A stretch of DNA of 64,000 bases from Roseibium sediminicola (GCF_023156505.1 NZ_JALNMJ010000007.1:186001-250000), one strand, 5' to 3'; numbered from the stretch's first letter, positions 1-11,097 are shown. Notes: generated from the letters alone by a model not told the origin. Program-made: numbers and translations.

Positions 1-484
1 GGAACCAGCCGGCCCATTGCGGACCGGAGTTGCCGCACAGGAACGGCTTCAGGTTGAAGCGGGCATAGATCTCGTCATAAAGCGCCTGGCCACCGCCATG
101 GATCAGCCAGCCGGCCTGTTCCGGCGCCGTCAGACCGAAGGGTTGGGAGCCGAACAAGAGGATGCCCTTGGACTTGGAACCCCAATAGGCAGGAACGGCG
201 TGGTAGAGCTCGGCCGTGCCCTGGCCGACGGCATCGAAGACACCATTGCCCGGCACGATTTCACCGGCGGCGAAGAGCTTGACCTCGATGCGGCCGCCGG
301 AGAGCGCGGTGATGCGGTCTGCCAGCATCTGGGCGGCAACGCCCGGGCCCGGCAGGTTCTTCGGCCAGGCGGTGACCATGCGCCACTGGCGCACGTCCTG
401 GGCGATGGCAGGAGCTGCCAGCGTGGAGGCCGCGACGGCGGCGGTGCCGGTCGCGCCGGCTTTCAGGAAATCACGTCTTTTCAT
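1..484 (-). CDS. TRAP transporter solute-binding protein, DctP/TakP-like (partial, cut by window edge)
   Basis: Periplasmic binding protein of a TRAP transporter; only the N-terminal 161 residues lie in the window. It opens with a Tat-type signal (MKRRDFLKAGATG, then a hydrophobic stretch ending APAIAQ), followed by a DctP-family start (WRMVTAWPKNLPG) and a GNSGPQWAGWF motif resembling the TakP branch that binds 2-oxo acids. The start is the ATG at 484-482. It lies 52 bases downstream of hutU in the same direction, so it may be the last gene of the hut operon or head a separate TRAP unit to the left. Family membership is well supported. The substrate (urocanate, a keto acid, or something unrelated to histidine) is unknown, because the ligand-binding arginine is outside the window. 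Confidence 0.88.
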   Translation of the reverse strand, partial: MKRRDFLKAGATGTAAVAASTLAAPAIAQDVRQWRMVTAWPKNLPGPGVAAQMLADRITALSGGRIEVKLFAAGEIVPGNGVFDAVGQGTAELYHAVPAYWGSKSKGILLFGSQPFGLTAPEQAGWLIHGGGQALYDEIYARFNLKPFLCGNSGPQWAGWF

Positions 485-536
485 GGTATTACCCCTCAGT
501 CACAGGTTATCGATCGGAACGTCCCGCCGTGCTTGA

Positions 537-2210
<1,674 letters not shown>

Positions 2211-2238
2211 GTGGGGCTCTCCCGGGTGTCTTGTTCGA

Positions 2239-3036
2239 TTAGATAAGCTTGGGCGCCAGGGCTTCCAGCGCGCTCAGGATGTCTTGCAGATGCACACGCA
2301 GGCGCTCCGCCTTGGCCTCGTCATAGGCAAAGGGCGTGTCCTCGGTGGCCAGATGCGTCTTCTGGGCCAGCTCCATCTGGATGGCATGGAAGCCTTCCGA
2401 TGGGCGGCCGTAGTGCCGGGTGGTCCAGCCGCCCTTGAAACGGCCATTCAGCACCGAGCTGTAGCCTTCGGCGGCGTTTGTGCGGCTGACGACGGCGGCC
2501 TCGATTTCGGGCGCGCAGGTGGTGCCGTTGTTGGTTCCGGTGTTGAAGTCGGGCAGGGGCCCTTCAAACAGGTATGGCACGACCGAGCGGATCGAGTGGC
2601 AGTCATAGAGGATGGCAACGCCATGCCTGGCCCGCACCCGGTCCAGCTCCGCTGCAAGCGCGGTGTGGTACGGGGCGTGCCAGGCAAGGCGCCGCGCTTC
2701 GATTTCGTCCGTCTCCGGTTCTTCGCCGGTGTGGTAGATGGGGCGTCCGTCGAAATCGGTGACCGGGCAAAGGGTTGTTGTGTTCTGGCCCGGGTAGAGC
2801 GAGACCCCTTCCGGGTCCCGGTTGGCGTCGATGACATAGCGGTGAAAGTTGGCTTTCACCATGCTCGCGCCGGGCAGGAGACCGGTATAGAGCCGGTCCA
2901 CATGCCAGTCGGTGTCGGCCAGTTTCAGGCCGGTGTCGTTGAGCCTTGTGCGGATCGCCTCGGGCACGAAAGTGCCGGCATGGGGCACGCCGAGAACGAC
3001 AGGGCCGTCACCCTTGAAAACCTCAACCGGCTGCAT
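2239..3036 (-). CDS. hutG: N-formylglutamate deformylase
   Basis: Hydrolyses N-formylglutamate to glutamate and formate, the last step of the five-step histidine route that uses HutF. The 265-residue protein has the N-formylglutamate amidohydrolase pattern: [16 protein letters not shown] near the N-terminus, [39 protein letters not shown] and [10 protein letters not shown]. Its start codon lies inside the end of hutH (14-base overlap), implying translational coupling. Because hutF is present across the divergent promoter, this HutG should act on formylglutamate rather than formiminoglutamate. Confidence 0.96.
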   Translation of the reverse strand: MQPVEVFKGDGPVVLGVPHAGTFVPEAIRTRLNDTGLKLADTDWHVDRLYTGLLPGASMVKANFHRYVIDANRDPEGVSLYPGQNTTTLCPVTDFDGRPIYHTGEEPETDEIEARRLAWHAPYHTALAAELDRVRARHGVAILYDCHSIRSVVPYLFEGPLPDFNTGTNNGTTCAPEIEAAVVSRTNAAEGYSSVLNGRFKGGWTTRHYGRPSEGFHAIQMELAQKTHLATEDTPFAYDEAKAERLRVHLQDILSALEALAPKLI

Positions 3037-4579
3037 GGGTCTCTCCCAGCTCGATCATGTGCGCTGGCGATACGACCGAGGCGAGGGCGCGGGTGCGCAC
3101 CAGCTCGGCGGCCTTGTCGAGATCCGGTGCCATGTAGCGGTCGGCGTCCAGGCTCGGCACGGTGTCCCGCAGCCGCGCCAGCACGGATTGCAGCGACGGG
3201 CTGGTGGTGAGCGGTGCCCGGTGCTCGATGCCCTCGGCGGCGCAGAGCAGTTCCACGCCGAGGATCTGGGAAAGGTTCGCGTTCATGCGGACAAGGCGCC
3301 GCGCGCCATGGGCGGCCATGGAGACATGGTCTTCCTGGTTGGCGCTGGTCGGGGTTGAGTCCGTCGAACACGGATTGGCGAGATGCTTGTTCTCGCTCAT
3401 CAGGGCCGCCGTGGTGACTTCCGCGATCATCATGCCGGAATTCAGCCCCGGATCCTTGGCCAGGAACGGCGGCAGGTCGAAGGACAGGGTCGGGTCGACC
3501 ATCAGCGCGACGCGGCGCTGGGCAATCGCGCCGAGTTCGGCAATCGCCAGCGCGATCTGGTCGGCGGCGAAGGCGACCGGCTCGGCGTGGAAATTGCCGC
3601 CGGACACGATCCGGCCGGCATCGATCAGCACCAAGGGATTGTCGGTCGCCGCATTGGCCTCGATCTCGAGCGTGCGGGCGGCCATGCGCAGAAGATCGAC
3701 ACAGGCACCGGCCACCTGCGGCTGGCAGCGTATGCAATAGGGGTCCTGGACGCGGGTGTCGCCCTCGCGGTGGCTTTCGCGGATTTCCGAGCCGTCCATG
3801 ATCTGGCGCATGGCGCGGGCGACCTCGATCTGGCCGCGATGGCCGCGCAGCTCGTGGATCTCCGGCAGGAGCGGCGCGGTCGAGCCCATGATGGCGTCGG
3901 TGGACAGGCTTGCCGTGACCAGGGTCGCCTCCGCCAGGCGCCAGGCGTCGAAGAGGCCGGTCAGGGCACAGGCGGTCGAGAACTGGGTGCCGTTGATGAG
4001 GCCGAGGCCTTCCTTGGGCCCCAGCACCACCGGCTTGAGACCGGCCTTTGCCAGCGCTTCACCGCCGGGCATGCGCTCACCGCCGAATTCGGCTTCGCCT
4101 TCGCCGATCAGGACGGCGGTCATGTGGGCCAGCGGGGCAAGGTCGCCGGAGGCGCCGACGGAGCCCTGGGACGGGACCACCGGGGTGACGTTGTGCTGAA
4201 GACAATCCTCGATCAGCTTCAGCACGACCATACGCACGCCGGAAGCGCCGCGGCCGAGGGACAGAAGCTTCAGCACCATCATCAGCCGGGTGGTGGTGCG
4301 GTCGAGGGCCTCGCCGACCCCGCAGCAATGGGACAGGATCAGGTTGCGCTGGAGCGTCGCGGTGTCTTCCGCAGCGATCTTGACGCTGGCGAGCTTACCG
4401 AAACCGGTGTTGACGCCATAAACGGCTTCGCTTCCCCGTGCCGCCTCCGCGACCCGCTCGGAGGCCAGGTTGATGGCGGCTTCCGCGGTCCGGTCGATGG
4501 TGACGGGCAGTTCCGCCCGGTAGATGCGTTCCAGATCGGCCAGGGTGACAGAGCCCGGCGTCAGGGTCAGGGCGCTCAT
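3023..4579 (-). CDS. hutH: Histidine ammonia-lyase
   Basis: First step of histidine degradation, deaminating L-histidine to urocanate in the cytoplasm. The 518-residue protein carries the A143-S144-G145 triad (in [15 protein letters not shown]) that cyclises to the MIO electrophile, an early [11 protein letters not shown] motif and [10 protein letters not shown] near the C-terminal third. The ATG at 4579 overlaps the hutI stop as ATGA, and a GGAGG sits upstream. The 3' end overlaps hutG. This tight packing makes hutI-H-G one transcript. Confidence 0.98.
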   Translation of the reverse strand: MSALTLTPGSVTLADLERIYRAELPVTIDRTAEAAINLASERVAEAARGSEAVYGVNTGFGKLASVKIAAEDTATLQRNLILSHCCGVGEALDRTTTRLMMVLKLLSLGRGASGVRMVVLKLIEDCLQHNVTPVVPSQGSVGASGDLAPLAHMTAVLIGEGEAEFGGERMPGGEALAKAGLKPVVLGPKEGLGLINGTQFSTACALTGLFDAWRLAEATLVTASLSTDAIMGSTAPLLPEIHELRGHRGQIEVARAMRQIMDGSEIRESHREGDTRVQDPYCIRCQPQVAGACVDLLRMAARTLEIEANAATDNPLVLIDAGRIVSGGNFHAEPVAFAADQIALAIAELGAIAQRRVALMVDPTLSFDLPPFLAKDPGLNSGMMIAEVTTAALMSENKHLANPCSTDSTPTSANQEDHVSMAAHGARRLVRMNANLSQILGVELLCAAEGIEHRAPLTTSPSLQSVLARLRDTVPSLDADRYMAPDLDKAAELVRTRALASVVSPAHMIELGETHAAG

Positions 4580-5781
4580 TCAGAGCCTCCAAAGATGCGT
4601 TTTTCGAGAGCGTTGAAACCGATCCGGTACGAAAGCTCCGCCGGATGGGAAATGTTCCAGATGGCGAGGTCCGCGCGTTTGCCGGCTTCCAGCGTGCCAC
4701 GGTCCTCAAGACCGAGCGCCCTGGCGGCGAACCGTGTGACACCGGCAAGCGCTTCTTCCGGCGTCATCCGGAAGAGGGTGCAGCCCATGTTCATGGTGAG
4801 GAGCAGGGAGGCGAGCGGCGAGGAGCCCGGATTGCAGTCGGTCGCGAGCGCGATCGGCACCTTGTGTTGGCGCAGCAGCTCCATCGGCGGCATCTGGGTC
4901 TCGCGCAAGGTGTAGAACGCACCGGGCAGCAGCACGGCGACGGAACCGCTCTGGGCCATGGCGGCCACACCGGCTTCGTCGAGATATTCCAGGTGATCGG
5001 CCGACAGCGCGCCATAGGACGCGGCAAGGGCGGTGCCGCCGAGATTGGAGAGCTGCTCGGCATGCAGCTTTACCGGCAGGCCGAGTGCCTTCGCCTCGTC
5101 GAAAACCCGTTTGATCTGCTCCGGCAAAAAGGCAATGCCTTCGCAGAAACCGTCGACCGCATCGACCAGGCCTTCGCCATGGGCGGCCTCCAGCGTCGGC
5201 AGGCAGACCTCGTCGAGATAGGCGTCGGCCCGGTCCTTGTACTCGGCCGGAATGGCATGGGCGCCGAGGAAACTGGTCCTGACGGTGACCGGGCGTTCTT
5301 TGGCAATCCTTCGCGCCGTGCGCAGCATCCGGAGTTCAGCATCGGTGTCCAGGCCGTAGCCGGACTTGATCTCGAGAGCCGTGACACCTTCGGCGATCAG
5401 CGCGTCGACCCGGGTGAGGGCGGCGGTGAGCAGCTCTTCCTCGCTGGCAGCGCGGGTCGCCTTGACAGTGGAAACGATGCCGCCGCCGGCGCGGGCGACT
5501 TCCTCGTAGGTGGCGCCTTGAAGGCGCATCTCGAATTCACGGGCCCGGTCGCCGCCAAAAACCACATGGGTGTGGCAGTCGATGAGGCCGGGGGTGACAA
5601 GGCGACCGCCAAGGTCCTCGCGCGGCAGGTCCGCGGTGTCGGCAGGAAGATCAACTGCCTTGCCGACAAAGGAGATGTGTTCCTTGTCGATCACCAGTGC
5701 GCCGTCGTCGATCATGCCATAGGGCGCATCGCTCTCGGCAAGCGTCACCAGTCTGGCATTGGTGAGAAGGCGTTTGGTCAC
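4576..5781 (-). CDS. hutI: Imidazolonepropionase
   Basis: Third step of the hut pathway: hydrolyses 4-imidazolone-5-propionate to N-formimino-L-glutamate. Metal-dependent amidohydrolase with the HxH ligand pair in [10 protein letters not shown] (about residues 70-72), an EIKSGYGLD strand, the KLHAEQLSN motif and the [10 protein letters not shown] signature. A TTG codon at 5787 would give two more residues, but it directly abuts the GGAG. The GTG at 5781 has that GGAG at a proper six-base spacing, so I prefer it (401 aa). First gene of the leftward hut operon, facing hutF across about 80 bases. Confidence 0.96.
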   Translation of the reverse strand: MTKRLLTNARLVTLAESDAPYGMIDDGALVIDKEHISFVGKAVDLPADTADLPREDLGGRLVTPGLIDCHTHVVFGGDRAREFEMRLQGATYEEVARAGGGIVSTVKATRAASEEELLTAALTRVDALIAEGVTALEIKSGYGLDTDAELRMLRTARRIAKERPVTVRTSFLGAHAIPAEYKDRADAYLDEVCLPTLEAAHGEGLVDAVDGFCEGIAFLPEQIKRVFDEAKALGLPVKLHAEQLSNLGGTALAASYGALSADHLEYLDEAGVAAMAQSGSVAVLLPGAFYTLRETQMPPMELLRQHKVPIALATDCNPGSSPLASLLLTMNMGCTLFRMTPEEALAGVTRFAARALGLEDRGTLEAGKRADLAIWNISHPAELSYRIGFNALEKRIFGGSE

Positions 5782-5817
5782 GGTCAACTCCGGCTTGATT
5801 AGATTGCGTTATAAGAT

Positions 5818-5835
5818 AATATGCATGCACATATT
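5818..5835. promoter_or_regulatory. Candidate HutC operator in the hutI-hutF divergent promoter region
   Basis: A perfect inverted repeat, AATATG-CATGCA-CATATT, is centred in the short AT-rich gap between divergent hutI and hutF. GntR/HutC-family repressors bind dyads of this size, and a hutC gene lies downstream of hutF. Sequence is seen directly; assignment to HutC is inferred. Confidence 0.5.
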
Positions 5836-5861
5836 AACGTGTCAACGGAGGAATAGCGGGC

Positions 5862-7241
5862 ATGTCGACAGTTTCTGGCGCGACGGTTTTTGCGGAAAAG
5901 GCACTGCTGCCGGGTGGCTGGGCGGAAAATGTCGCGGTGGTCTTTGATGCCGACGGCCGGATCCTATCCGTTGAGCGTGATACGGCCGCGACAGGGCAGT
6001 CTGTCGGTATCCTGCTGCCGGCGCCGAGCAACCTGCACAGCCACGCCTTCCAGCGCGCCATGGCCGGCATGAGCGAGCGGCGCGGCAACGAGCCGCGCGA
6101 CAGTTTCTGGACCTGGCGCCAGATCATGTTCCGGTTTCTGGATGCGCTGACGCCGGAAGATGTCGAGGCGATCGCCGCCTTCGTGCAGATGGAAATGCTG
6201 GAGGCGGGCTATGCCGCCGTCGGTGAATTCCATTATCTGCACCACCAGCCGGGCGGAGCGCCCTACGACAATCTGGCGGAGCTCTCCGAACGCATCATCG
6301 CAGCGGCGGCAGGCACCGGCATCGGCCTGACCCATCTGCCCGTTCATTACCAGTATGGCGGCTGCGACAAGCGCCCGCTGGCTGCGGGCCAGATCCGCTT
6401 CGGCAATGACACCGAGCGGTTCAGCAAGCTGCATGAACTGGCCGCAAAGGCGCTGAAGACCCTGCCGGAAGACGCCGTCATCGGTGTCGCGCCGCATTCC
6501 CTGCGCGCGGTCGATCACGACGGCCTCAAGAGCGCCGTCGCGCTTGCCGGCTCCAACCCGCTGCACATGCATCTCGCCGAGCAGATCCCGGAAGTGGACG
6601 AAGTTCTGGCGGCCTGGGGCCAGCGCCCGGTCGAGTGGCTTCTGTCCCATCACGACGTCGGCCGGAACTGGTGTCTGATCCACTGCACCCAGATGACCCC
6701 GGCCGAAACAGAGGGCCTGGCGAAAGCCAGCGCGGTTGCCGGTCTTTGCCCGATCACCGAATCCAGCCTTGGCGACGGCATTTTCGACGGCGTGAATTAC
6801 CTGTCTCATGGCGGTCGCTTCGGCGTCGGCTCGGATTCCAACATCCGGATCGCGCTCTCCGAAGAACTCCGGACCCTGGAATATTCCCAGCGCCTGCGCG
6901 ACACCTGCCGGGCCTCGGTGGCCACCAGAGAAAAGTCCACCGGCCGGGTGCTGTTTGACGGCACTGTAGCCGGCGGCGCCCAGGCCATCGGGCGCCGGTC
7001 CGGTGCCATCGAGGCAGGGTGCTACGCTGATCTGCTGGCACTCGACAGCAAGGCCATCGATCTGGAAGGCCGCGAAGGCGACGAAATTCTCGATGCCTGG
7101 ATCTTCGCCGGCGACGACCGCATGGTCAAAGAGGTCTGGTCCGCCGGCCGCCATGTTGTTTCGGACGGAAACCATGTAAAAGGCGAGGCCATCCGCGCCA
7201 GATACAGAGCCACCATGGCCTCTTTGCGCGGCCGGCTTTGA
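5862..7241 (+). CDS. hutF: N-formimino-L-glutamate deiminase
   Basis: Fourth step of the five-step histidine route, converting formiminoglutamate to N-formylglutamate and ammonia; HutG then finishes the path. The 459-residue amidohydrolase has the HxH metal motif at about 59-61 (NLHSHAFQRAM), GEFHYLHHQPGG, HMHLAEQ and a late GVGSDSN metal-Asp region typical of the HutF branch. ATG at 5862 follows GGAGGAATAGCGGGC. It is transcribed away from hutI with hutC immediately behind. Its presence shows the organism uses the HutF-HutG variant rather than HutG-only (formiminoglutamase) hydrolysis. Confidence 0.96.
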   Translation: MSTVSGATVFAEKALLPGGWAENVAVVFDADGRILSVERDTAATGQSVGILLPAPSNLHSHAFQRAMAGMSERRGNEPRDSFWTWRQIMFRFLDALTPEDVEAIAAFVQMEMLEAGYAAVGEFHYLHHQPGGAPYDNLAELSERIIAAAAGTGIGLTHLPVHYQYGGCDKRPLAAGQIRFGNDTERFSKLHELAAKALKTLPEDAVIGVAPHSLRAVDHDGLKSAVALAGSNPLHMHLAEQIPEVDEVLAAWGQRPVEWLLSHHDVGRNWCLIHCTQMTPAETEGLAKASAVAGLCPITESSLGDGIFDGVNYLSHGGRFGVGSDSNIRIALSEELRTLEYSQRLRDTCRASVATREKSTGRVLFDGTVAGGAQAIGRRSGAIEAGCYADLLALDSKAIDLEGREGDEILDAWIFAGDDRMVKEVWSAGRHVVSDGNHVKGEAIRARYRATMASLRGRL

Positions 7242-7270
7242 ATGATGACTTTGACGGGACCTACTGAGAC

Positions 7271-7972
7271 TTGACGCTGACCGACACAAATTCCTGGACC
7301 GGCATTCGCGAGGAGCTGCTGCGGCGGATCCACGAGCGGGTCTGGCAGCCGGGCGAGCAGATCCCGCATGAAGCGGATCTCGCCGAGGAATTCGGCTGCG
7401 CCCGCACCACGGTCAACCGGGCCCTCAGGGATCTTGCGGAAAGCGGCCTGGTGGTGCGCAAGCGCCGGGCGGGCACGCGGGTCGCGCTCAACCCGCCGCA
7501 GCGGGCGACGCTCACCATCCCGATCATCCGCGAGGAAGTCGAGGCGCTCGGCCGCTCCTATTCCCACAGCCTGCTGGAGCGCGACCTGCGCCCGCTGCCG
7601 CCAATGCTGCACGGCGCCTTTCAGGTGAGCCTCGGTGAGGACGTGCTCTTTTTAAAGACGCTGCATTTCGCCGATGACCGTCCTTACGCTTTCGAGGAGC
7701 GCTACATCAATCTCGCCGCGGCGCCCACGGCCCGCGACATGACGTTCAACGACGTCACCGCCAACGAATGGCTGGTCCACAACGCGCCCTACAGCCACGG
7801 TGACATTTCCTTCTTCGCAGTCAATGCCGACAAGACGCTGTCGAAAAAACTCGATGCGGCCAAGGGCAGTGCCCTCTTCGCCATGGAACGCATCACCTGG
7901 GCCGGCGAGCTGCCGATCACCCATGTGCGCATGATCTTTGCGCCGGGCTACCGGATGCGGACGGAAATCTAG
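7271..7972 (+). CDS. hutC: Histidine utilisation repressor, GntR/HutC family
   Basis: Transcriptional repressor of hut genes, normally released by urocanate. The N-terminal winged helix (RIHERVWQPGEQIPHEADLAEEFGCARTT, roughly residues 15-45) is followed by a UTRA ligand domain ending in ITHVRMIFAPGYRMRTE. The start is taken as TTG at 7271: an in-frame TGA at 7265 rules out anything further upstream. It is 29 bases behind hutF and probably cotranscribed, giving autoregulation. A degraded copy of its 3' part lies about 1 kb downstream at 8973. Confidence 0.93.
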   Translation: MTLTDTNSWTGIREELLRRIHERVWQPGEQIPHEADLAEEFGCARTTVNRALRDLAESGLVVRKRRAGTRVALNPPQRATLTIPIIREEVEALGRSYSHSLLERDLRPLPPMLHGAFQVSLGEDVLFLKTLHFADDRPYAFEERYINLAAAPTARDMTFNDVTANEWLVHNAPYSHGDISFFAVNADKTLSKKLDAAKGSALFAMERITWAGELPITHVRMIFAPGYRMRTEI

Positions 7973-7995
7973 AGGGCGCGCGTTCGCGCGCCCTC
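7972..7995 (+). terminator. Strong hairpin after hutC
   Basis: An 11-base perfect stem, GAGGGCGCGCG, with a TT loop starts on the last base of the hutC stop codon. No clear T-run follows, so it may work as a weak intrinsic terminator or a transcript-stabilising hairpin ending the hutFC transcript. Confidence 0.55.
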
Positions 7996-8163
7996 CACCC
8001 CGTTTAAGACCAGGTCACGGCTTTGTTCAGCGAAAGGCCCGTTCCGCCGATTGGGGCCGCGCCGTATGGACCGCTTCGATCATGATGATTTCACGGTGCC
8101 AACAGAGGCTTGCCCGATCTGATGACTTTTGGGTCGTGGTTTCACCGCGAACAGGTGTTTCCG

Positions 8164-8643
8164 TCACATTGCTTCAAAATCAAAGGAGTGTGTGTTCGGG
8201 ATAATCTTCCAATCCGTGCCGTCGGCCGCGTGCAGTATCGGGACATTGTCTCCTATTCGGCCAATTCCCAAGCTGCCGAGCCACCAGTTGTTGCTTCCCA
8301 GAGTATGTCCTTGACCAAGGAAGATGTCCTGTGTTGCGCCATTGGGATAGGAAAGCCGAAGCTGGAAGCAAAAATTCAACTCATCGGGCAGGTAAGCGTT
8401 GTGGGTGACTGCTATGGCGTGTTGCCAATCATTGTTGCACCAGCCTTTGAAGGTTTCAGCGACTTGTCCGCTGCCTTCGCGATCACAGATCAGGTTGACG
8501 TCGACTGTCTCATTTACATAATGGACATCTGGTTTGTCGCATGGCTGACCGGGTGTGCAATCTAGAGTTTTGTCGATGTATTCAACTTTTGTGAAAACAT
8601 CCGGTCGATTGAAAATCAGTGTGCAATTGTTTTTGTCTGACAT
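8164..8643 (-). CDS. Orphan cysteine-rich hypothetical protein, lower GC
   Basis: A 159-residue protein I do not recognise. It has a real start: ATG at 8643 behind GGGGGGAGTGAAAC. It has no signal peptide or membrane segment but six cysteines (NNCT, LDCT, QPCD, LICD, GWCN, NFCF), many Asn/Trp/aromatic residues and a pattern that suggests beta structure (SNNWWLGSLG, HAADGTDWK). Codons are visibly more AT-rich than in neighbouring genes. It stands alone, antisense to hutC, between hutC and a dead hutC fragment, which suggests insertion by horizontal transfer. A secreted-lectin or toxin-like fold is conceivable but I see no diagnostic motif. Confidence 0.7.
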   Translation of the reverse strand: MSDKNNCTLIFNRPDVFTKVEYIDKTLDCTPGQPCDKPDVHYVNETVDVNLICDREGSGQVAETFKGWCNNDWQHAIAVTHNAYLPDELNFCFQLRLSYPNGATQDIFLGQGHTLGSNNWWLGSLGIGRIGDNVPILHAADGTDWKIIPNTHSFDFEAM

Positions 8644-8972
8644 GTTTCACTCCCCCCATTTTTTAGTTGCCGAAACACGCTGCGCGCGAATCTAGTTGCA
8701 GTCAATCAATTTTCGCGGGAAGAGTTTTTTGATGATGTATCTCTATGTATTCTTGTTTCCATGATGGCGGTGAAGGCAGGGGAGGCTGTGTTAAAAATAC
8801 ATTTTTATTGAATGAAATTCTTGAAACTAAGGGATTTTCCAGGGTGGCGTCACCGTTTGATTGATGGCGTCTTTTGTGTGTCGCCAAAACCGCTTATTTG
8901 CTGGCGGCCGTTCCGCGGCAAGACTTTTGAAGTCGTTTTCCAATTCTGGAAAGATGGACTGGAGGGGGTAAA
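8644..8972. other. AT-rich intergenic stretch
   Basis: This gap upstream of the orphan gene is noticeably AT-rich, with T-runs and TTTTT/AAAAA tracts near 8725 and 8793-8805. It should hold the promoter of the leftward orphan gene. I see no complete gene, transposase piece or clear target-site repeat in it. Confidence 0.5.
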
Positions 8973-9107
8973 GTCACCGCATTTGAATGGCTGATTCCGT
9001 ATGCCCCCAGCAGCCACGGCGACAGCTCCTTCTTCGCCGTCCATGCCGACAAGACCCCATCGGAAAACCGGATGCGGCCAAGGGCAACCCGCTCTCGGCC
9101 ATTCAAG
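8973..9107 (+). pseudogene. Degenerate hutC 3' fragment (UTRA domain remnant)
   Basis: Read from about 8976 the DNA encodes TAFEWLIPYAPSSHGDSSFFAVHADKTPSEN, aligning with TANEWLVHNAPYSHGDISFFAVNADKTLSKK of the intact HutC (DNA about 7757-7890). A one-base deletion then shifts frame and the match continues as DAAKGNPLSAI against DAAKGSALFAM. There is no start, helix-turn-helix or proper end. This is a dead partial paralogue, left either by duplication of hutC or by decay of a related GntR gene. The boundaries are where visible similarity stops. Confidence 0.8.
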
Positions 9108-9166
9108 CTCGAGCTCGCGTCGATTCACGGAAGGTTACCCTCCAATCCCTGAAACGGGGAAGAGCT

Positions 9167-10006
9167 CTATTGTTGGATCAGTCCTGCCGCGTAAGCAATT
9201 GCACGCTGGTAGTTGCCGCTGTCGTTCCACGCCGACAGGACACGGAAATTGGCCGTGCCTTCGCCGAAGGGCCGTCCGGACTGCCAGCCGTTCCGGCGCA
9301 GCATGTTCGCGGCCGTTGCAAGCGCGTCGGCAGCATTGTTGGGGTCGGTGCGGCCGTCGCGATTGCCGTCCACGGCGTAGCGGCTCCAGTTGCCGGCCAG
9401 GAACTGCATGTGCCCCAGTTCACCCGATGGGCCGCCACGGCTGTTGCCTGTCAGAAGCCCCTGGTCGACCATTTGCAGGGCCGCGATCGCATCGTCTTCA
9501 AATCGCGGAGACCGGCGGCAATAGGACGCCAGGGTCACGGCGCCGCTGACGACAGGCGTTTTCCCCGTGTATCCGCCCCAGCCGGTCTCATAGCCCCAGA
9601 TCGCCACCAGGACGGATCCCGGCACGCCGTAGCGCTTTTCGATAGACCGGAACAGCCTTGCGTTTTGGTTGAGCCGTTGCCTGGCTCCCGAGACAAACGA
9701 ATTCACGCTTGAAAACCGGCTTTTCAGGAATTGTTCCGGACTGCGATAGCGCATGCTGGATTGCGAGGACGGGCTGGATTCAAACTTCCACGTGATTCCG
9801 GAGAGCTTGGCCTGCTGCAGCGCCTGCAGACCGCGCCGCCCGACACCGGCGTTTGCCGCCTGTTGCGCCAGTTGCTGCTTGTAGGCTTGAAACTGTCCCT
9901 TGCTGGTGATGCAGGAGGCTGCCAGGGCCGGTGTTGCCAGCAGCATCGCGGAGGCGATCACCATGGATCGCAAAATGGTCTGTCCTGGTGTCAAATCAAT
10001 CTCCAT
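9167..10006 (-). CDS. Lytic murein transglycosylase, MltB-like (GH103)
   Basis: Cleaves peptidoglycan glycan strands with 1,6-anhydro-product formation in the periplasm. The 279-residue protein has an N-terminal signal (MVIASAMLLATPALAA), then the MltB core: YGVPGSVLVAIWGYETGWGG with the catalytic glutamate in YET, and GELGHMQFLAGNWSRYAVDGNRDGRTDPNNAADALATAANML. It lacks the C-terminal peptidoglycan-binding domain of larger MltB proteins. Start choice between ATG 10006 and the in-frame ATG fifteen residues on is open; neither has a strong ribosome site. Stands alone. Confidence 0.88.
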   Translation of the reverse strand: MEIDLTPGQTILRSMVIASAMLLATPALAASCITSKGQFQAYKQQLAQQAANAGVGRRGLQALQQAKLSGITWKFESSPSSQSSMRYRSPEQFLKSRFSSVNSFVSGARQRLNQNARLFRSIEKRYGVPGSVLVAIWGYETGWGGYTGKTPVVSGAVTLASYCRRSPRFEDDAIAALQMVDQGLLTGNSRGGPSGELGHMQFLAGNWSRYAVDGNRDGRTDPNNAADALATAANMLRRNGWQSGRPFGEGTANFRVLSAWNDSGNYQRAIAYAAGLIQQ

Positions 10007-10248
10007 CAATCCGGATGAGCCAAGGTCAAGCTGACAGGCTTTTGTACTTGATGTTCATATTTCCACTTATGGCAATTAGGATCTAGAGCGACGAAGGCCA
10101 GGTGCCCTGATATCCCCGAAGATCACTTTTTGCGGTCTGGCCTGAGGCTCAATAGTCTTCCGTTTGAGCGCGGTATCTGCCGGTTGATGGCGCTGAGACC
10201 GAAGCCTGGAGGGGCGATGGCTGGAGTTTTTCGGCTGCTGCGCCGCTG

Positions 10249-10818
10249 TCACAGCGCATCGGTGCCCGTGTCCATCAGAATGTAGACGCCCGCCGCAATC
10301 ATCACAAAGGGCGTCAGTCGCTGTAGCTTACGCATCGCCTCCTCGCTGAAGCCGAGGCTGCGGGATAACAGGGAACCGGATGCCAACAGGATACAAACGG
10401 CCAGCAAGGCGCCGATCAGGACCAGGTGGTCGAAGGTCTCTCTGCTGTCGGCAAAGAACGCAGCAAGCAGAACCAGGGTGTCGGTGCTGAGAGCGACAAA
10501 CACCACCGCCGCACCGAGCGGGTTTTCATTCGTTCCAGGCGAGCTGCCAGAGGTCTCGGAGAATTCGCGGCGTAGCTGATAAAGCCCGAGGACTATCGGT
10601 GCCAGTCCGAGCCATCCGACAAGATGCACAGGCAGTCCGGAGGCAAACGCACCGGTCGCAAAGGCGGCCACGATGACAGTCGCCTGGGCGATCAGAAAGC
10701 TTAGGCTTGTCTGTTTCCACTTGCCGGAGGCCGACAGGGCGACAAACACCATGAGGCCGTCAATGTTGGTCAGCACATACGCGAGTGTAACAGAGCCAGA
10801 GAGAGCGAGTTCAGCCAC
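10249..10818 (-). CDS. CadD-like cadmium-resistance family membrane protein
   Basis: About 189 residues with five to six predicted membrane spans: TLAYVLTNIDGLMVFVALSA, LIAQATVIVAAFATGAF, WLGLAPIVLGLYQL, AAVVFVALSTDTLVLLAAFF, LIGALLAVCILLA and TPFVMIAAGVYILMD. The TNID...VF start and the repeated S/N-D-x-L-V pattern in each half resemble the CadD/LysE-like transporter superfamily. The usual acidic pair (IDD) is IDG here. The start is uncertain: GTG 10818 gives MAELALSG, and TTG 10845 would add nine residues. Substrate unproven; there is no metal regulator beside it. Confidence 0.6.
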   Translation of the reverse strand: MAELALSGSVTLAYVLTNIDGLMVFVALSASGKWKQTSLSFLIAQATVIVAAFATGAFASGLPVHLVGWLGLAPIVLGLYQLRREFSETSGSSPGTNENPLGAAVVFVALSTDTLVLLAAFFADSRETFDHLVLIGALLAVCILLASGSLLSRSLGFSEEAMRKLQRLTPFVMIAAGVYILMDTGTDAL

Positions 10819-10845
10819 GATACCTGCGTTTTCCAGTCTTTCCAA

Positions 10846-11097
10846 GCGGTGAGGAACCGTCCGGGGTCTTCAGAAGGGCGCACGGTATTCGGATTCCGCT
10901 CCGCGTGAAAGAGGGGTGGATCGGCTGTTCCCGGGAGCGCGTTGACGAATGTCTGTCACCGCGCACAAAACCAAGCAACAATCAGCATTCATCAATCAGG
11001 ACATGCCTTTGGCGCGAATTATGCGCTGGGGTCCGGATCTGGACATGCAGCTGCACTGCAGCCCGCCCGGATTGACGACCGAGAAGCTTTCCCAAAC
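10846..11097. other. Intergenic, no gene seen
   Basis: Between the start of the CadD-like gene and the tctA terminator. It should include the promoter of the leftward CadD-like gene. Short open frames here lack ribosome sites or recognisable products. Confidence 0.4.

Noticed and set aside
3383-5802. Long rightward open frames opposite hutH and hutI
   Set aside because: Shadows of the leftward hut genes; compositionally biased and without ribosome sites.
8110-8565. 151-codon rightward frame overlapping the orphan gene
   Set aside because: It is the antisense of the better-supported leftward gene, which has a proper ribosome site.
8164-8643. Calling the orphan protein a fungal-type lectin or aegerolysin
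   Set aside because: Only vague resemblance (Trp/Cys and Asn content); no diagnostic motif could be aligned by eye, so left as unknown.
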